A DNA stretch of 10,198 nt from JAAGZL01 sp050297535 (lineage in GTDB: Bacteria > Pseudomonadota > Gammaproteobacteria > Chromatiales > Chromatiaceae): positions 1 through 10,198 of the forward strand of contig JBNKSV010000061.1 in NCBI GenBank assembly GCA_050297535.1. Direction: 5' to 3'. Below, in pieces: positions 1 to 8,260 of this stretch. Numbering within the stretch: position 1 is the first letter of the stretch; every line of letters begins with the position of its first letter. Under the pieces are notes generated by a model, which saw nothing but the letters and a program-made list of their open reading frames with translations, ran no database searches and was not told where the DNA came from. The position numbers and the translations under genes were made by a program.

Positions 1-801
1 ATCCATGTCATTCATCAAACCATAGAGCAGGCCGGCACGGTAGGCGTCGCCACAACCGGTGGGATCGTTCAGACTTGCGGCCTTCGCCGCCGGAATGTCG
101 TAGACCTTGCCCCTAGTATAGATGCTGGAACCCTCACCACCCTTGGTCACTATCACCGCCTCCACCATCTCGGCCAGTTGCTGTGGATCCTTCCCGGCGC
201 GCTCCTGCATCAGCTTGGCCTCATAGTCGTTGAAGGCCAACCACTGGGCCTGTTCGGCAAAGCGCATCAGATCCGCTCCGTCGAACATAGGCATACCCTG
301 ACCCGGATCGAATATGAACGGGATACCGGCCTCGGCAAACTGTTCTGCGTGCTGAAGCATGCCGTCGCGTCCATCCGGCGAGACCAGTCCGATAGTGCAA
401 CCCTTGGCGGCGCTGATCTTGTTCTCGTGGGAGAAGTTCATAGCACCGGGGTGGAAGGCGGTGATCTGATTATCATCTTTATCGGTGGTGATGTAGGCCT
501 GGGCCGTGTACTGGCCCTCTATCTCCAACAGGTGCTCGCGACTGATACCGCAACGATCCATCCAATCTGCATAGGGTCTGAAATCGGTACCCACCGTACC
601 CATAGGCTTACCTTCCCCACCCAGGAGATTCAGGTTATAGGCGATGTTGCCGGCACAGCCGCCAAACTCGCGCCGCATATCCGGCACCAGAAAGGATACA
701 TTCAGAATATGCACCTGCTCCGGCAGGATGTGATTTTTGAAGTGGTCATGGAAGACCATGATGGTGTCGTAGGCAAAAGAGCCACAGATAAGTGCAGACA
801 T
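1..801 (-). CDS. PfkB-family carbohydrate kinase, adenosine kinase-like (C-terminus cut by window edge)
   Basis: The reverse strand from an ATG at 801 stays open for 267 codons to the window edge, so the C-terminus is missing. Family members are about 310 residues, so some 40-50 residues are probably absent. The fold is that of a ribokinase/PfkB kinase, which moves the ATP gamma-phosphate onto a sugar or nucleoside hydroxyl in the cytoplasm. The N-terminus has the beta strand MSALICGSFAYDTI. The substrate-side glycine motif FGGCAGNIAYNL is at residues 47-58. The second PfkB signature, DPTGCGDAYRAG, is at 246-257, with Asp252 as the expected catalytic base. That motif reads GCGD rather than the commoner GAGD. 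VTKGGEGS at 218-225 fits the nucleotide-binding region. No clear Shine-Dalgarno precedes the ATG. A repeat hairpin lies just upstream, so the gene is probably transcribed apart from dgkA. Adenosine kinase is the best guess; substrate specificity cannot be read from sequence alone. Confidence 0.88.
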   Translation of the reverse strand, partial: MSALICGSFAYDTIMVFHDHFKNHILPEQVHILNVSFLVPDMRREFGGCAGNIAYNLNLLGGEGKPMGTVGTDFRPYADWMDRCGISREHLLEIEGQYTAQAYITTDKDDNQITAFHPGAMNFSHENKISAAKGCTIGLVSPDGRDGMLQHAEQFAEAGIPFIFDPGQGMPMFDGADLMRFAEQAQWLAFNDYEAKLMQERAGKDPQQLAEMVEAVIVTKGGEGSSIYTRGKVYDIPAAKAASLNDPTGCGDAYRAGLLYGLMNDMD

Positions 802-814
802 AATTAGTACAGCG

Positions 815-896
815 TTAAGGGGTCAGAGCCCTTTTTATAACCGCTTCCCGAAAATACCAGAATAAATAAAAAGGGCTCTGACCCCTGACCCCTTAA
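815..896. repeat. Inverted pair of GGGGTCAGAGCCC repeats (REP/MITE-like) between dgkA and the kinase gene
   Basis: The left arm, 815-838, is TTAAGGGGTCAGAGCCC followed by a T-rich tail. The right arm, about 866-896, is its reverse complement with an extra 7-bp partial duplication (CCCCTGACCCC). The loop between them is about 27 bases. Each arm also contains a small hairpin (AAGGG, GTCAGAG, CCCTT) followed by T-rich sequence, so the element may end dgkA transcription reading leftward. The same core recurs at 2769-2793. Dispersed palindromes of this kind are often REP elements mobilised by RAYT transposases; that link is inference here. Confidence 0.8.
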
Positions 897-901
897 CAAA
901 A

Positions 902-1273
902 TTAGAAAAAGCGCGGCGCCAACACCAACACCCATACCACCGTTGCCAGGGTGATACTCAGAAACACCGCCGCAGATCCGATGTCCTTGGCCCGTCCCGA
1001 AAGCTCGTGACGCTCTCCGCCAAAACGGTCCACCACTGCCTCTACAGCCGAGTTCAGCAACTCTACCAACGGCACCTGCAACAGACTGGCTACCAACAGC
1101 GCGCGTTCCACTCCAGTGTTCCCCAACCAGATGCCCAGAGGGATAAAGAAGATCAGAGCGTAGGTCTCTTGCCGCAACGCCTCTTCATATCTGAAGCAGG
1201 CGCGAAACCCAGCCATGGAGTAACCCCAGGCGTTTATGAGACGTCGAATCCCCAGTGGCCCTTGAGTAGCCAT
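902..1273 (-). CDS. dgkA: Diacylglycerol kinase (prokaryotic DgkA type)
   Basis: This 123-residue inner-membrane protein phosphorylates diacylglycerol to phosphatidic acid with ATP, recycling lipid by-products. The length matches the 121-residue E. coli enzyme. The family signature is nearly unchanged: ELLNSAVEAVVDR at 71-83, then HELSGRAKDIGSAAV at 89-103. Glu71, Asn74 and Glu78 correspond to the active-site residues E69, N72 and E76 of E. coli DgkA. Three hydrophobic stretches (about 38-51, 57-70 and 101-119) fit the three-helix membrane fold that assembles as a trimer. It begins 2 bases after the gcvPB stop codon, so it is probably translated from the gcv transcript by coupling; only a weak AGGG lies upstream of its ATG. 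Its link to glycine cleavage appears to be positional rather than functional. Confidence 0.95.
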   Translation of the reverse strand: MATQGPLGIRRLINAWGYSMAGFRACFRYEEALRQETYALIFFIPLGIWLGNTGVERALLVASLLQVPLVELLNSAVEAVVDRFGGERHELSGRAKDIGSAAVFLSITLATVVWVLVLAPRFF

Positions 1274-1275
1274 TA

Positions 1276-2739
<1,464 letters not shown>

Positions 2740-2746
2740 TTAACAA

Positions 2747-2752
2747 CTCTCC
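2747..2752 (-). promoter_or_regulatory. Ribosome binding site supporting the GTG start of gcvPB
   Basis: Read on the minus strand the bases are GGAGAG, followed by a 7-base spacer and the GTG at 2739-2737. This is a good Shine-Dalgarno, and it settles the non-ATG start of gcvPB. Confidence 0.75.
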
Positions 2753-2768
2753 GCATTCGCACTAAACG

Positions 2769-2793
2769 CATTAAGGGGTCAGAGCCCTTAATG
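2769..2793. repeat. Solo GGGGTCAGAGCCC palindrome between gcvPA and gcvPB
   Basis: There are perfect 9-bp arms, CATTAAGGG and CCCTTAATG, around a 7-base loop GTCAGAG. The palindrome begins immediately beyond the gcvPA stop codon in transcript direction. The core is the one found in the 815-896 element, here trimmed to a single unit. It can form an RNA hairpin on the gcv transcript and might stabilise or attenuate it. It lacks a following T-run on the minus strand, so it is not an obvious terminator. Confidence 0.85.
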
Positions 2794-2794
2794 A

Positions 2795-4177
2795 TTAACA
2801 TGCCCCACAAGGCTTCTGGCTTTGCACCACCCGTTCCAGCTTTTCGGCAAATTTATCCATCTCCGCCAAGGTGCGCTTCTCAGTCGCACACACCAGGATG
2901 GCATCACTAAATTCAGGATACTCTCTTGATAAATCGTAGCCAGCCTGAATATTGTGGGCCGACAGGGTATGCAACACATCTTTTACCGGCAACGGCAGAC
3001 GCAGCACCTGTTCATGAAATACCGGCCGCTCAAACACCGTTGCAACGCCATCTACCTGGGTAAGCCTTTCCGTCAAAGCAGTTATATTGGCATTACAACC
3101 AGCGGCCACCCGCTCCAGGCCCTCGGCCCCCAGCAACGCCATGTGCATGGTCGCGGCGGTAACCATCAGACCCTGGTTGGTACAGATGTTGGAGGTCGCC
3201 TTGGAGCGCCGGATGTGTTGTTCCCGCGCCTGCAGAGTCAGGGTAAAGCCTGGCTTGCCCTCCAGATCTAGGGTGCGACCGACGATCCGTCCCGGCATCT
3301 GCCGTACATGTTCTTTGCGGCAACAGAGAAATCCGAAATATGGACCACCGGATGAGAGCGGCGCACCCAATGGCTGACCTTCGCCGCAGCAGATATCCAC
3401 TCCCGCACTGCCCCAATCTCCCGGAGGCTGCAACAATGCCAATGCAACCGGATTGACTACCGCAATGGCCATAGCCTTGTTGGCGTGGGCCCAGTCGGTC
3501 AAGACATCCACCTCTTCCAACACCCCGAAGAAATTTGGTTGCGGGATCACTAAGGCGGCGATGTCTTCACCGACATATTGTTCGAGCACCGCAGGGTCGG
3601 TGTGACCGCCCTTGGGATCGAAGGATAGCTCCACCAACTCGATCCCCTGGTTCTTCACTATATTGTGCGCCACCTTGCGATAGGATGGATGCAGGCTGCG
3701 TGGCACCAGCACCCGTTTGGACTTGGATTTGCGATTACTTCGCACCGCCATCAGTATCGCCTCGGCCAGGGCCGACGCGCCATCGTAGAGGGAGGTGTTG
3801 GAGACATCCATGGCGGTCAGCGCCGTCATCATGGATTGATACTCATATAACAGTTGCAGGGTGCCTTGACTCGCCTCGGCCTGATAGGGAGTGTAGGCGG
3901 TATAGAACTCACCACGCCCGGCTATCTGCCAAACCGCCGCCGGGATATGGTGATCGTAGGCACCGGCACCGATAAAACAGAGCGGGCCACCATCGGACTG
4001 GGCTCTGGCCTCCATGAGTTGCGCCACCTCCATCTCGGACATGGCCTCCGGCATCTCTTGCAACCCGGCATAACGCAGGGCCTGTGGTATCTCATCGAAC
4101 AGGTCGTCAATACTGGCAGCACCAATGGTCGCCAGCATCTGTTGCACCTCTTCTTCTGTGTGGGGAATGAACGGCAT
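2795..4177 (-). CDS. gcvPA: Glycine dehydrogenase (decarboxylating) subunit 1, P-protein alpha half
   Basis: This 460-residue protein is the N-terminal half of the split glycine decarboxylase and partners with GcvPB. The start, MPFIPHTEEEVQQMLATIGA, is typical of GcvPA. The characteristic FYTAYTPYQAEASQGTLQLL is at 91-110, NTSLYDGASALAEA is at 127-140, and IPQPNFFGVLEEVD lies further on. As expected for the alpha half, it lacks the PLP-lysine motif carried by GcvPB. It starts 16 bases after the gcvH stop. The upstream sequence has no convincing Shine-Dalgarno, so it may be translated by coupling to gcvH. The length is normal and I see no frameshift. Confidence 0.96.
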   Translation of the reverse strand: MPFIPHTEEEVQQMLATIGAASIDDLFDEIPQALRYAGLQEMPEAMSEMEVAQLMEARAQSDGGPLCFIGAGAYDHHIPAAVWQIAGRGEFYTAYTPYQAEASQGTLQLLYEYQSMMTALTAMDVSNTSLYDGASALAEAILMAVRSNRKSKSKRVLVPRSLHPSYRKVAHNIVKNQGIELVELSFDPKGGHTDPAVLEQYVGEDIAALVIPQPNFFGVLEEVDVLTDWAHANKAMAIAVVNPVALALLQPPGDWGSAGVDICCGEGQPLGAPLSSGGPYFGFLCCRKEHVRQMPGRIVGRTLDLEGKPGFTLTLQAREQHIRRSKATSNICTNQGLMVTAATMHMALLGAEGLERVAAGCNANITALTERLTQVDGVATVFERPVFHEQVLRLPLPVKDVLHTLSAHNIQAGYDLSREYPEFSDAILVCATEKRTLAEMDKFAEKLERVVQSQKPCGAC

Positions 4178-4193
4178 GTTTAATATCTACAAA

Positions 4194-4589
4194 TCAGTGC
4201 TCGTCGGCCGCAGCCACTTCTGCGTAACCATCGGCATCCAGCAGATTGCCCAGCTCAGAGGCATCGGACATCTTGACCTTGAACAGCCAGCCGTCGCCAA
4301 AGGCGGACTCATTGACCATCTCCGGGCTATCGGCCAGGGCGGTGTTTACCGCAACGATCTCTCCCGAGACCGGACTGTAGATATCGGAGGCGGCCTTTAC
4401 TGACTCCACTACTGCACAGTCATCACCTGCCTCAACACTATCGCCCTCTTCCGGCAGATCGACAAATACCAGATCACCCAGCTGCTCCTGGGCATGATCG
4501 GTGATGCCGACGGTGATGGTGCCATCTCCCTCATCGCGCGCCCACTCGTGGGTCTTGGTGTATTTCAGTTCGCTAGGTATGTTGCTCAT
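4194..4589 (-). CDS. gcvH: Glycine cleavage system H protein
   Basis: This 131-residue soluble carrier shuttles the aminomethyl group from the P-protein to GcvT, and dihydrolipoyl groups to the L-protein, on a lipoyl arm. The lipoylated lysine is Lys65 in VVESVKAASDIYSPVSGEI (60-78). The N-terminus contains the usual TKTHEWAR (11-18), and DHAQEQLGDLVFVDLPE (31-47) is the conserved hammerhead core. The length is standard. An AGAGGG Shine-Dalgarno at 4598-4603 (minus strand) lies 8 bases before the ATG. It is separated from gcvT by 191 bases containing a large inverted repeat, so its level relative to gcvT may be set by RNA processing or an extra promoter. No lipoate ligase or L-protein gene is in the window. 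Confidence 0.97.
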   Translation of the reverse strand: MSNIPSELKYTKTHEWARDEGDGTITVGITDHAQEQLGDLVFVDLPEEGDSVEAGDDCAVVESVKAASDIYSPVSGEIVAVNTALADSPEMVNESAFGDGWLFKVKMSDASELGNLLDADGYAEVAAADEH

Positions 4590-4642
4590 GTTTGAGGCCC
4601 TCTAAAGGCGGTTATTGATTGTTCCAATCACTGCTGTCTTTT

Positions 4643-4749
4643 TACCCCCTCTCCACGCTGGGGAGAGGGTTGGGGTGAGGGGAAAATAGCCAAAGGTAGC
4701 ACCTGTAATACCCCCTCATCCTAACCTTCTCCCCAAAGGGGAGAAGGGA
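4643..4749. repeat. Inverted pair of CCCTCTCC...GGTTGGGGTGAGGGG repeats between gcvT and gcvH
   Basis: Two related units of about 37 bp face each other across roughly 27 bases. The left unit, near 4645-4682, has a CCCTCTCC stem with GGGGAGAGGG, followed by TTGGGGTGAGGGG. The right unit, near 4711-4748, reads as its reverse complement with only a few mismatches (CCCCTCATCCTAACC, then a TTCTCCCC/GGGGAGAA stem). Each unit folds on its own, and the pair can also fold together, like a BIME. Similar pyrimidine-rich sequences are widespread REP-type repeats in Gammaproteobacteria. No gene is present in this interval. Confidence 0.85.
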
Positions 4750-4780
4750 CTGTTGTTGTAAATTTCAATGATTTTATATT

Positions 4781-5878
4781 CTAAATCCTGATCTTCCCGT
4801 TACGCACGAATGGTGGTGACACCACCTTGACCGGCAAACGCTTGCCGCGGATATCCACTTCACAGTTCTCACCGCATCCACTCCTGATCCGCGCCAGTGC
4901 TATGGATCTATCCAGGGTCGGACCAAAGCCGCCGGAGGTGATCTCTCCAACCTCGGTATCACCAGAGTATATCTTCAGATGGTCACGCAACACGCCGCGC
5001 CCTTCCAGGACCAGGCCGACGAACTGCAGATTGTCGTCTTTATCGCGTTGCGCCTCAAGTGCCTGACGCCCGATAAACCCCCTCTCCTGTGGTTCCCAGG
5101 CGATAGTCCAGGCCAGGCCGGACTCCAGGGGAGAGGTAGATTCATCCATGTCGTGGCCATACAGATTCATCCCGGCCTCCAGGCGCAAGGTATCGCGTGC
5201 GCCCAAGCCGCATGGTGCCACCCCGGCTTGTACCAGTGCCTTCCAGAAACCGGCCGCGTCTGCTGCCGGCAAGGATATCTCCAGACCATCCTCGCCAGTG
5301 TAGCCGGTGCGGGCCACCAGCCAGTCGCCATCCGCAACGGCGAAGAACGGCTGTAACCCGGCAGCAGATTCTTTTAATGAATCTGGCAACAGAGGTTGCG
5401 TAAGCTCCCGGGCCTGGGGACCCTGCACCGCAATCATGGCCAGATCTCTTCTGGCGGTTATCTCGGCGGCATATGCACTTACCTGCTGCTCCATCCAGCC
5501 GAGATCTTTTTCTGCGGTACCTGCATTCACCACCATGCGATAGCGGCCCGGGGCCATGAAGTAGACGATCAGGTCGTCAATCACCCCACCTTCCGGATTC
5601 AGCATGCAGCTGTATAGCGCCTTACCCTGCAGCCGTAACCTGGCTACATCGTTGGCCAACAGATGTCGCAAGAATGCCTCACTGCCTTCTCCAACAATAT
5701 CCAAGGCCAACATGTGCGACACATCGAACATCCCCGCAGCCTGCCTTACGGCGTGATGCTCCTTGAGTTGGGAGCCATAATGCAGAGGCATGTCCCAGCC
5801 ACCAAAGGGGACCATCTTGGCCCCCATCTCGTTGTGAATATCAAATAGTGCTGTTCTTAATTCCATCATTGTTACCAT
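4781..5878 (-). CDS. gcvT: Glycine cleavage system T protein (aminomethyltransferase)
   Basis: This 365-residue protein transfers the methylene carbon from aminomethyl-lipoyl-GcvH to tetrahydrofolate, giving 5,10-methylene-THF and ammonia. The length equals the usual GcvT. The N-terminal domain carries KMVPFGGWDMPLHYGSQ (21-37) and FDVSHM (51-56). The folate-binding NPEGGVIDDLIVY spans about 94-106, with the conserved Asp pair at 101-102. TGYTGEDGLEISLP and GARDTLRLEAGMNLYGHDMDE follow in the second half. It is the first gene of the gcv operon. The ATG at 5878 is used here, but in-frame ATGs at codons 4 and 5 (5869 and 5866) are equally plausible, because none has a good Shine-Dalgarno. The gene starts 79 bases after pepP, across a leader containing a small perfect hairpin. 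Confidence 0.96.
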   Translation of the reverse strand: MVTMMELRTALFDIHNEMGAKMVPFGGWDMPLHYGSQLKEHHAVRQAAGMFDVSHMLALDIVGEGSEAFLRHLLANDVARLRLQGKALYSCMLNPEGGVIDDLIVYFMAPGRYRMVVNAGTAEKDLGWMEQQVSAYAAEITARRDLAMIAVQGPQARELTQPLLPDSLKESAAGLQPFFAVADGDWLVARTGYTGEDGLEISLPAADAAGFWKALVQAGVAPCGLGARDTLRLEAGMNLYGHDMDESTSPLESGLAWTIAWEPQERGFIGRQALEAQRDKDDNLQFVGLVLEGRGVLRDHLKIYSGDTEVGEITSGGFGPTLDRSIALARIRSGCGENCEVDIRGKRLPVKVVSPPFVRNGKIRI

Positions 5879-5889
5879 AAAACAGATTA

Positions 5890-5905
5890 GGCGCGAAAAC
5901 GCGCC
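5890..5905 (-). promoter_or_regulatory. Perfect hairpin in the gcvT leader, with a weak promoter candidate upstream
   Basis: On the minus strand GGCGCG-TTTT-CGCGCC forms a 6-bp, all-GC stem with a 4-base loop, ending about 11 bases before the first gcvT ATG. It could influence ribosome access. It is not followed by a T-run, so it is a poor terminator for pepP. Just upstream in transcript direction, TAAGAT (about 5907-5912, minus strand) is a possible -10 with a poor -35. The 79-base gap is too short for a tandem glycine riboswitch, and I see none. Confidence 0.4.
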
Positions 5906-5957
5906 CTATCTTACCGCCAAAGGGTACTGTTTAAGAAATTGTTTTGTTGTTTTGAGA

Positions 5958-7265
5958 CTACCCGGCCATCAGGGATTCTATCTCAGCTACGCTCTTGGGG
6001 GCGTCTTTGCTCAGGACATCACTGCCGTCTTTGGTGACCAACACATCGTCTTCGATCCTGATGCCTATATCCCACCATTTCTTGGCCACCTTTTTGTTCC
6101 CGGATGGGATGTAGATACCTGGCTCTATGGTCAGAACCATGCCCGGTTCCAGCAGACGGGCCTCTCCGTCCACCTTGTAGTCACCCACATCGTGTACATC
6201 CATCCCCAGCCAGTGTCCGGTGCGGTGGATATAGAACTCTTTATAGGCCTCGTTCTTTATAAGGTTTGGGACCCTGCCTTTAAGCAGACCCAAATCAACC
6301 AGTCCCTTGGTCACGATCTTTACCGCCGCATCGTGGGGATCATTCCAGTGGTTGCCTGGTTTCACCTGTTCTATCGCGGCCTCCTGGGCCGCAAGCACCA
6401 GTTCATACATCTGCCGTTGCACCTCAGTGAATACACCATTCACTGGGAAGGTGCGGGTAATGTCGGATGCGTAGTAGCCGTATTCACAGCCCGCATCCAC
6501 CAGCAACAGATCGCCATCCTTCAGCTCGGCATCATTATCTATATAGTGCAACACGCAGCCATTCTTGCCACCACCAAAGATGGCCGGATAGGCCTGGAAA
6601 CGCGCACCCATACGCGCGCATTCATGGATGAATTCCGCCTCCAGCTGATACTCCATCAACCCTGGCCTGCAAACTTGCATAACCCGTTTATGCGCCTGTG
6701 CCGAGATCTTAGCAGCGTTACGCATTTGCCTGATCTCGGAGCGCCCCTTATACATACGCATATCGTGCAGATAATGATCCAGGGCGATAAACTCCAATGG
6801 ACCATGTACTCCGGAACGGGACTGACTCCTGATCTGGCTAATCCATTCCGACATGCGTTTATCCAGGCCGGGATTACAACCCATGGCGTAGAACACCCGC
6901 TCACACTGTTCCAGCATGCGCGGCAGGATGTCATCCAAGTCTCCGATAGGGAAGGCGTCGTCTGCGCCATAGTTTTCAATAGCGCCTTCGTGACCGGCTC
7001 GCGCGCCATTCCATCGCTCTTTGGTCTCGTCACGTTCCCGGCAAAACAGGACATATTCCGCGTGACTGCGCCCCGGTATCAACACCGCCACAGCCTCTGG
7101 TTCCGGGAAGCCGGTCAGATAATAAAAATCACTATCCGGACGATAGTGATACTCAACATCCCTATTTCTCTTTACAACAGGCGCTGCCGGCAGTATCGCG
7201 ATGCTGTTTTCTCCCATCATGCGCATGAGTTGACGTCGACGCGCTGCAAACTCCTTCTGGCTCAT
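5958..7265 (-). CDS. pepP: Xaa-Pro aminopeptidase (aminopeptidase P, AMPP)
   Basis: This 435-residue cytoplasmic metallopeptidase removes N-terminal residues that precede proline. An N-terminal creatinase-like domain (about 1-170, with YRPDSDFYYLTGFPEPEAV at 41-59) is followed by the pita-bread catalytic domain. The five dinuclear metal ligands are all present: Asp257 (LLVDAGCEYG), Asp268 (YASDITRTFP), His351 (HRTGHWLGMDVHDVGDY), Glu381 (TIEPGIYI) and Glu405 (GIRIEDDVLVT). These match D260, D271, H354, E383 and E406 of the E. coli enzyme. The length is normal. Its ATG overlaps the ygfB stop codon (ATGA), which implies translational coupling. In E. coli and Pseudomonas ubiH follows pepP; here the next gene is gcvT. 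Confidence 0.96.
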   Translation of the reverse strand: MSQKEFAARRRQLMRMMGENSIAILPAAPVVKRNRDVEYHYRPDSDFYYLTGFPEPEAVAVLIPGRSHAEYVLFCRERDETKERWNGARAGHEGAIENYGADDAFPIGDLDDILPRMLEQCERVFYAMGCNPGLDKRMSEWISQIRSQSRSGVHGPLEFIALDHYLHDMRMYKGRSEIRQMRNAAKISAQAHKRVMQVCRPGLMEYQLEAEFIHECARMGARFQAYPAIFGGGKNGCVLHYIDNDAELKDGDLLLVDAGCEYGYYASDITRTFPVNGVFTEVQRQMYELVLAAQEAAIEQVKPGNHWNDPHDAAVKIVTKGLVDLGLLKGRVPNLIKNEAYKEFYIHRTGHWLGMDVHDVGDYKVDGEARLLEPGMVLTIEPGIYIPSGNKKVAKKWWDIGIRIEDDVLVTKDGSDVLSKDAPKSVAEIESLMAG

Positions 7266-7813
7266 CCTTTATTACCTTCTGATCCGGCTTCAAGCAATTC
7301 ATCATGCACCAACATCGCCGCAACCCAGACAAACTCCGTCACCTCAGTAAGTGCTGCCTCTTCCTCTTCATCACCGGCTATACCATCTATATCCATGCGG
7401 CTGATCTCAGCCAGATCATTCAAGGCCTCTTTGACCTGACACGGCAGTCCATCATCACCTTTAACCTCTACCAGACCTACCCCGTAGAGAAAACCTTCAC
7501 ACCAATCCCGTACCGCGGCTGCCCTCTGCTGCAGCGGACTATCCTCATCAGGCAGAAGCAACGGAAAACCGAAATCTTTACCATCTATAACGGCATGCAC
7601 CGCCAGGATCAGTTCATCTACCGCAGACCGGCACTCAGCCACTGCGGAATCACCCTCTGGCAAGGACGCAAACCACTCTCTGGAAAGCCGACGCTGAATA
7701 TCCTTTTCTCCAGCACAGATCAGACCGCACAACAAACCGTGCGCACCTGACGCACCCGCATCAACCCCAACATCGGCCAGACATTGACCCATATATTCAT
7801 AATCAACCTGCAT
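7262..7813 (-). CDS. ygfB: UPF0149 family protein YgfB
   Basis: This 183-residue acidic helical protein belongs to the YgfB/YecA (UPF0149) family. Characteristic stretches are SGAHGLLCGLICAGE (about 22-36), VRDWCEGFLYGVGL (about 101-114) and the C-terminal EVTEFVWVAAMLVHDEL. It is close in length to E. coli YgfB (about 190). There is no SEC-C zinc motif, so it is YgfB-like rather than YecA-like. The molecular function is not settled; in P. aeruginosa YgfB is reported to affect beta-lactam resistance by altering amidase gene expression. An AGGG ribosome site lies 5 bases before the ATG. It is the first gene of the ygfB-pepP unit and is divergent from the zapA unit, the conserved gammaproteobacterial arrangement. 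Confidence 0.92.
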   Translation of the reverse strand: MQVDYEYMGQCLADVGVDAGASGAHGLLCGLICAGEKDIQRRLSREWFASLPEGDSAVAECRSAVDELILAVHAVIDGKDFGFPLLLPDEDSPLQQRAAAVRDWCEGFLYGVGLVEVKGDDGLPCQVKEALNDLAEISRMDIDGIAGDEEEEAALTEVTEFVWVAAMLVHDELLEAGSEGNKG

Positions 7814-7842
7814 GGAAACCCTTTGCTTTATAACTCGCGCCG

Positions 7843-7848
7843 ATTATA
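7843..7848 (-). promoter_or_regulatory. Candidate -10 box of the ygfB-pepP promoter
   Basis: The minus strand reads TATAAT, an exact sigma-70 -10 match, 29 bases upstream of the ygfB ATG. The -35 region at suitable spacing (TGCTAT around 7866-7871) is a poor match. A second A/T-rich hexamer, TATTAT, lies at 7863-7868. Confidence 0.55.
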
Positions 7849-7966
7849 CGCATTCGAAACGGATAATAGCATGTGCCTTACCCCTCGTGTGTCTCTATTG
7901 ATTTCCAACCCCTTTTTATCTCGCAAAAACAAAGAAAAACATGCGAAATCAGAGCAAATTATCTAC

Positions 7967-7972
7967 TATAAT
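7967..7972 (+). promoter_or_regulatory. Candidate -10 box of the coiled-coil gene/zapA promoter
   Basis: The plus strand carries a perfect TATAAT 57 bases before the ATG at 8030, facing away from the ygfB promoter. No good -35 hexamer sits 16-18 bases upstream, where the sequence is A-rich. The roughly 215-base divergent region 7814-8029 holds no other gene that I can support. Confidence 0.55.
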
Positions 7973-8029
7973 GCCCACAGAACAGCATCATCGTTGACCC
8001 GATAACCTGCGCGCTCTATATTGGAAATC

Positions 8030-8260
8030 ATGAACGAAGACAACATCAAAATCACTGAAGACGATTTAAGGACACTTGAGTCCAAGGTCGATGAGTTGAT
8101 ACGAACGAATGCCCGCCTGCGGGATGAAAACCATTCACTATTATCAACCCAGGAAAGCCTGGTAGCAGAAAAGGCCGAATTGATCGAAAAGACGGAATTG
8201 GCCAAGAGCCGGGTCGAGGCAATGATCACCAGACTCAAATCTATGGAAACAGGCTCGTGA
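8030..8260 (+). CDS. Small coiled-coil protein of the TIGR02449 type, upstream of zapA
   Basis: This 76-residue protein is almost entirely heptad-patterned helix: from about residue 10 onward leucines and isoleucines recur every 3-4 residues among charged ones (LRTLESKVDELIRTNARL, then ESLVAEKAELIEKTEL). It matches in size and position the TIGR02449 family found directly upstream of zapA in many Gammaproteobacteria. The look of the protein is like ZapB, so a role in division is tempting but unproven. I use the ATG at 8030; an in-frame TTG at 8021 would add three residues. The stop overlaps the zapA GTG start by 4 bp (GTGA), so the two are translationally coupled. Confidence 0.85.
   Translation: MNEDNIKITEDDLRTLESKVDELIRTNARLRDENHSLLSTQESLVAEKAELIEKTELAKSRVEAMITRLKSMETGS

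Noticed and set aside
178..807. A 209-codon plus-strand frame at the left edge
   Set aside because: It is antisense to the PfkB kinase, whose motifs and uninterrupted frame to the window edge are clear.
815..896. CRISPR array or small transposon
   Set aside because: There are only two inverted arms, no regularly spaced direct repeats, and no coding sequence or cas gene, so it fits a REP-like palindrome better.
5879..5957. Glycine riboswitch upstream of gcvT
   Set aside because: The gap is only 79 bases. It has one 6-bp hairpin and none of the conserved tandem glycine aptamer structure that I would expect.
5952..7439. A 495-codon open frame on the plus strand opposite pepP and part of ygfB
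   Set aside because: It is longer than pepP, but its translation (rich in His, Gln, Ile, with no recognisable motif) mirrors the complementary gene. The minus strand has all five PepP metal ligands and a coupled start, so this frame is an antisense shadow.
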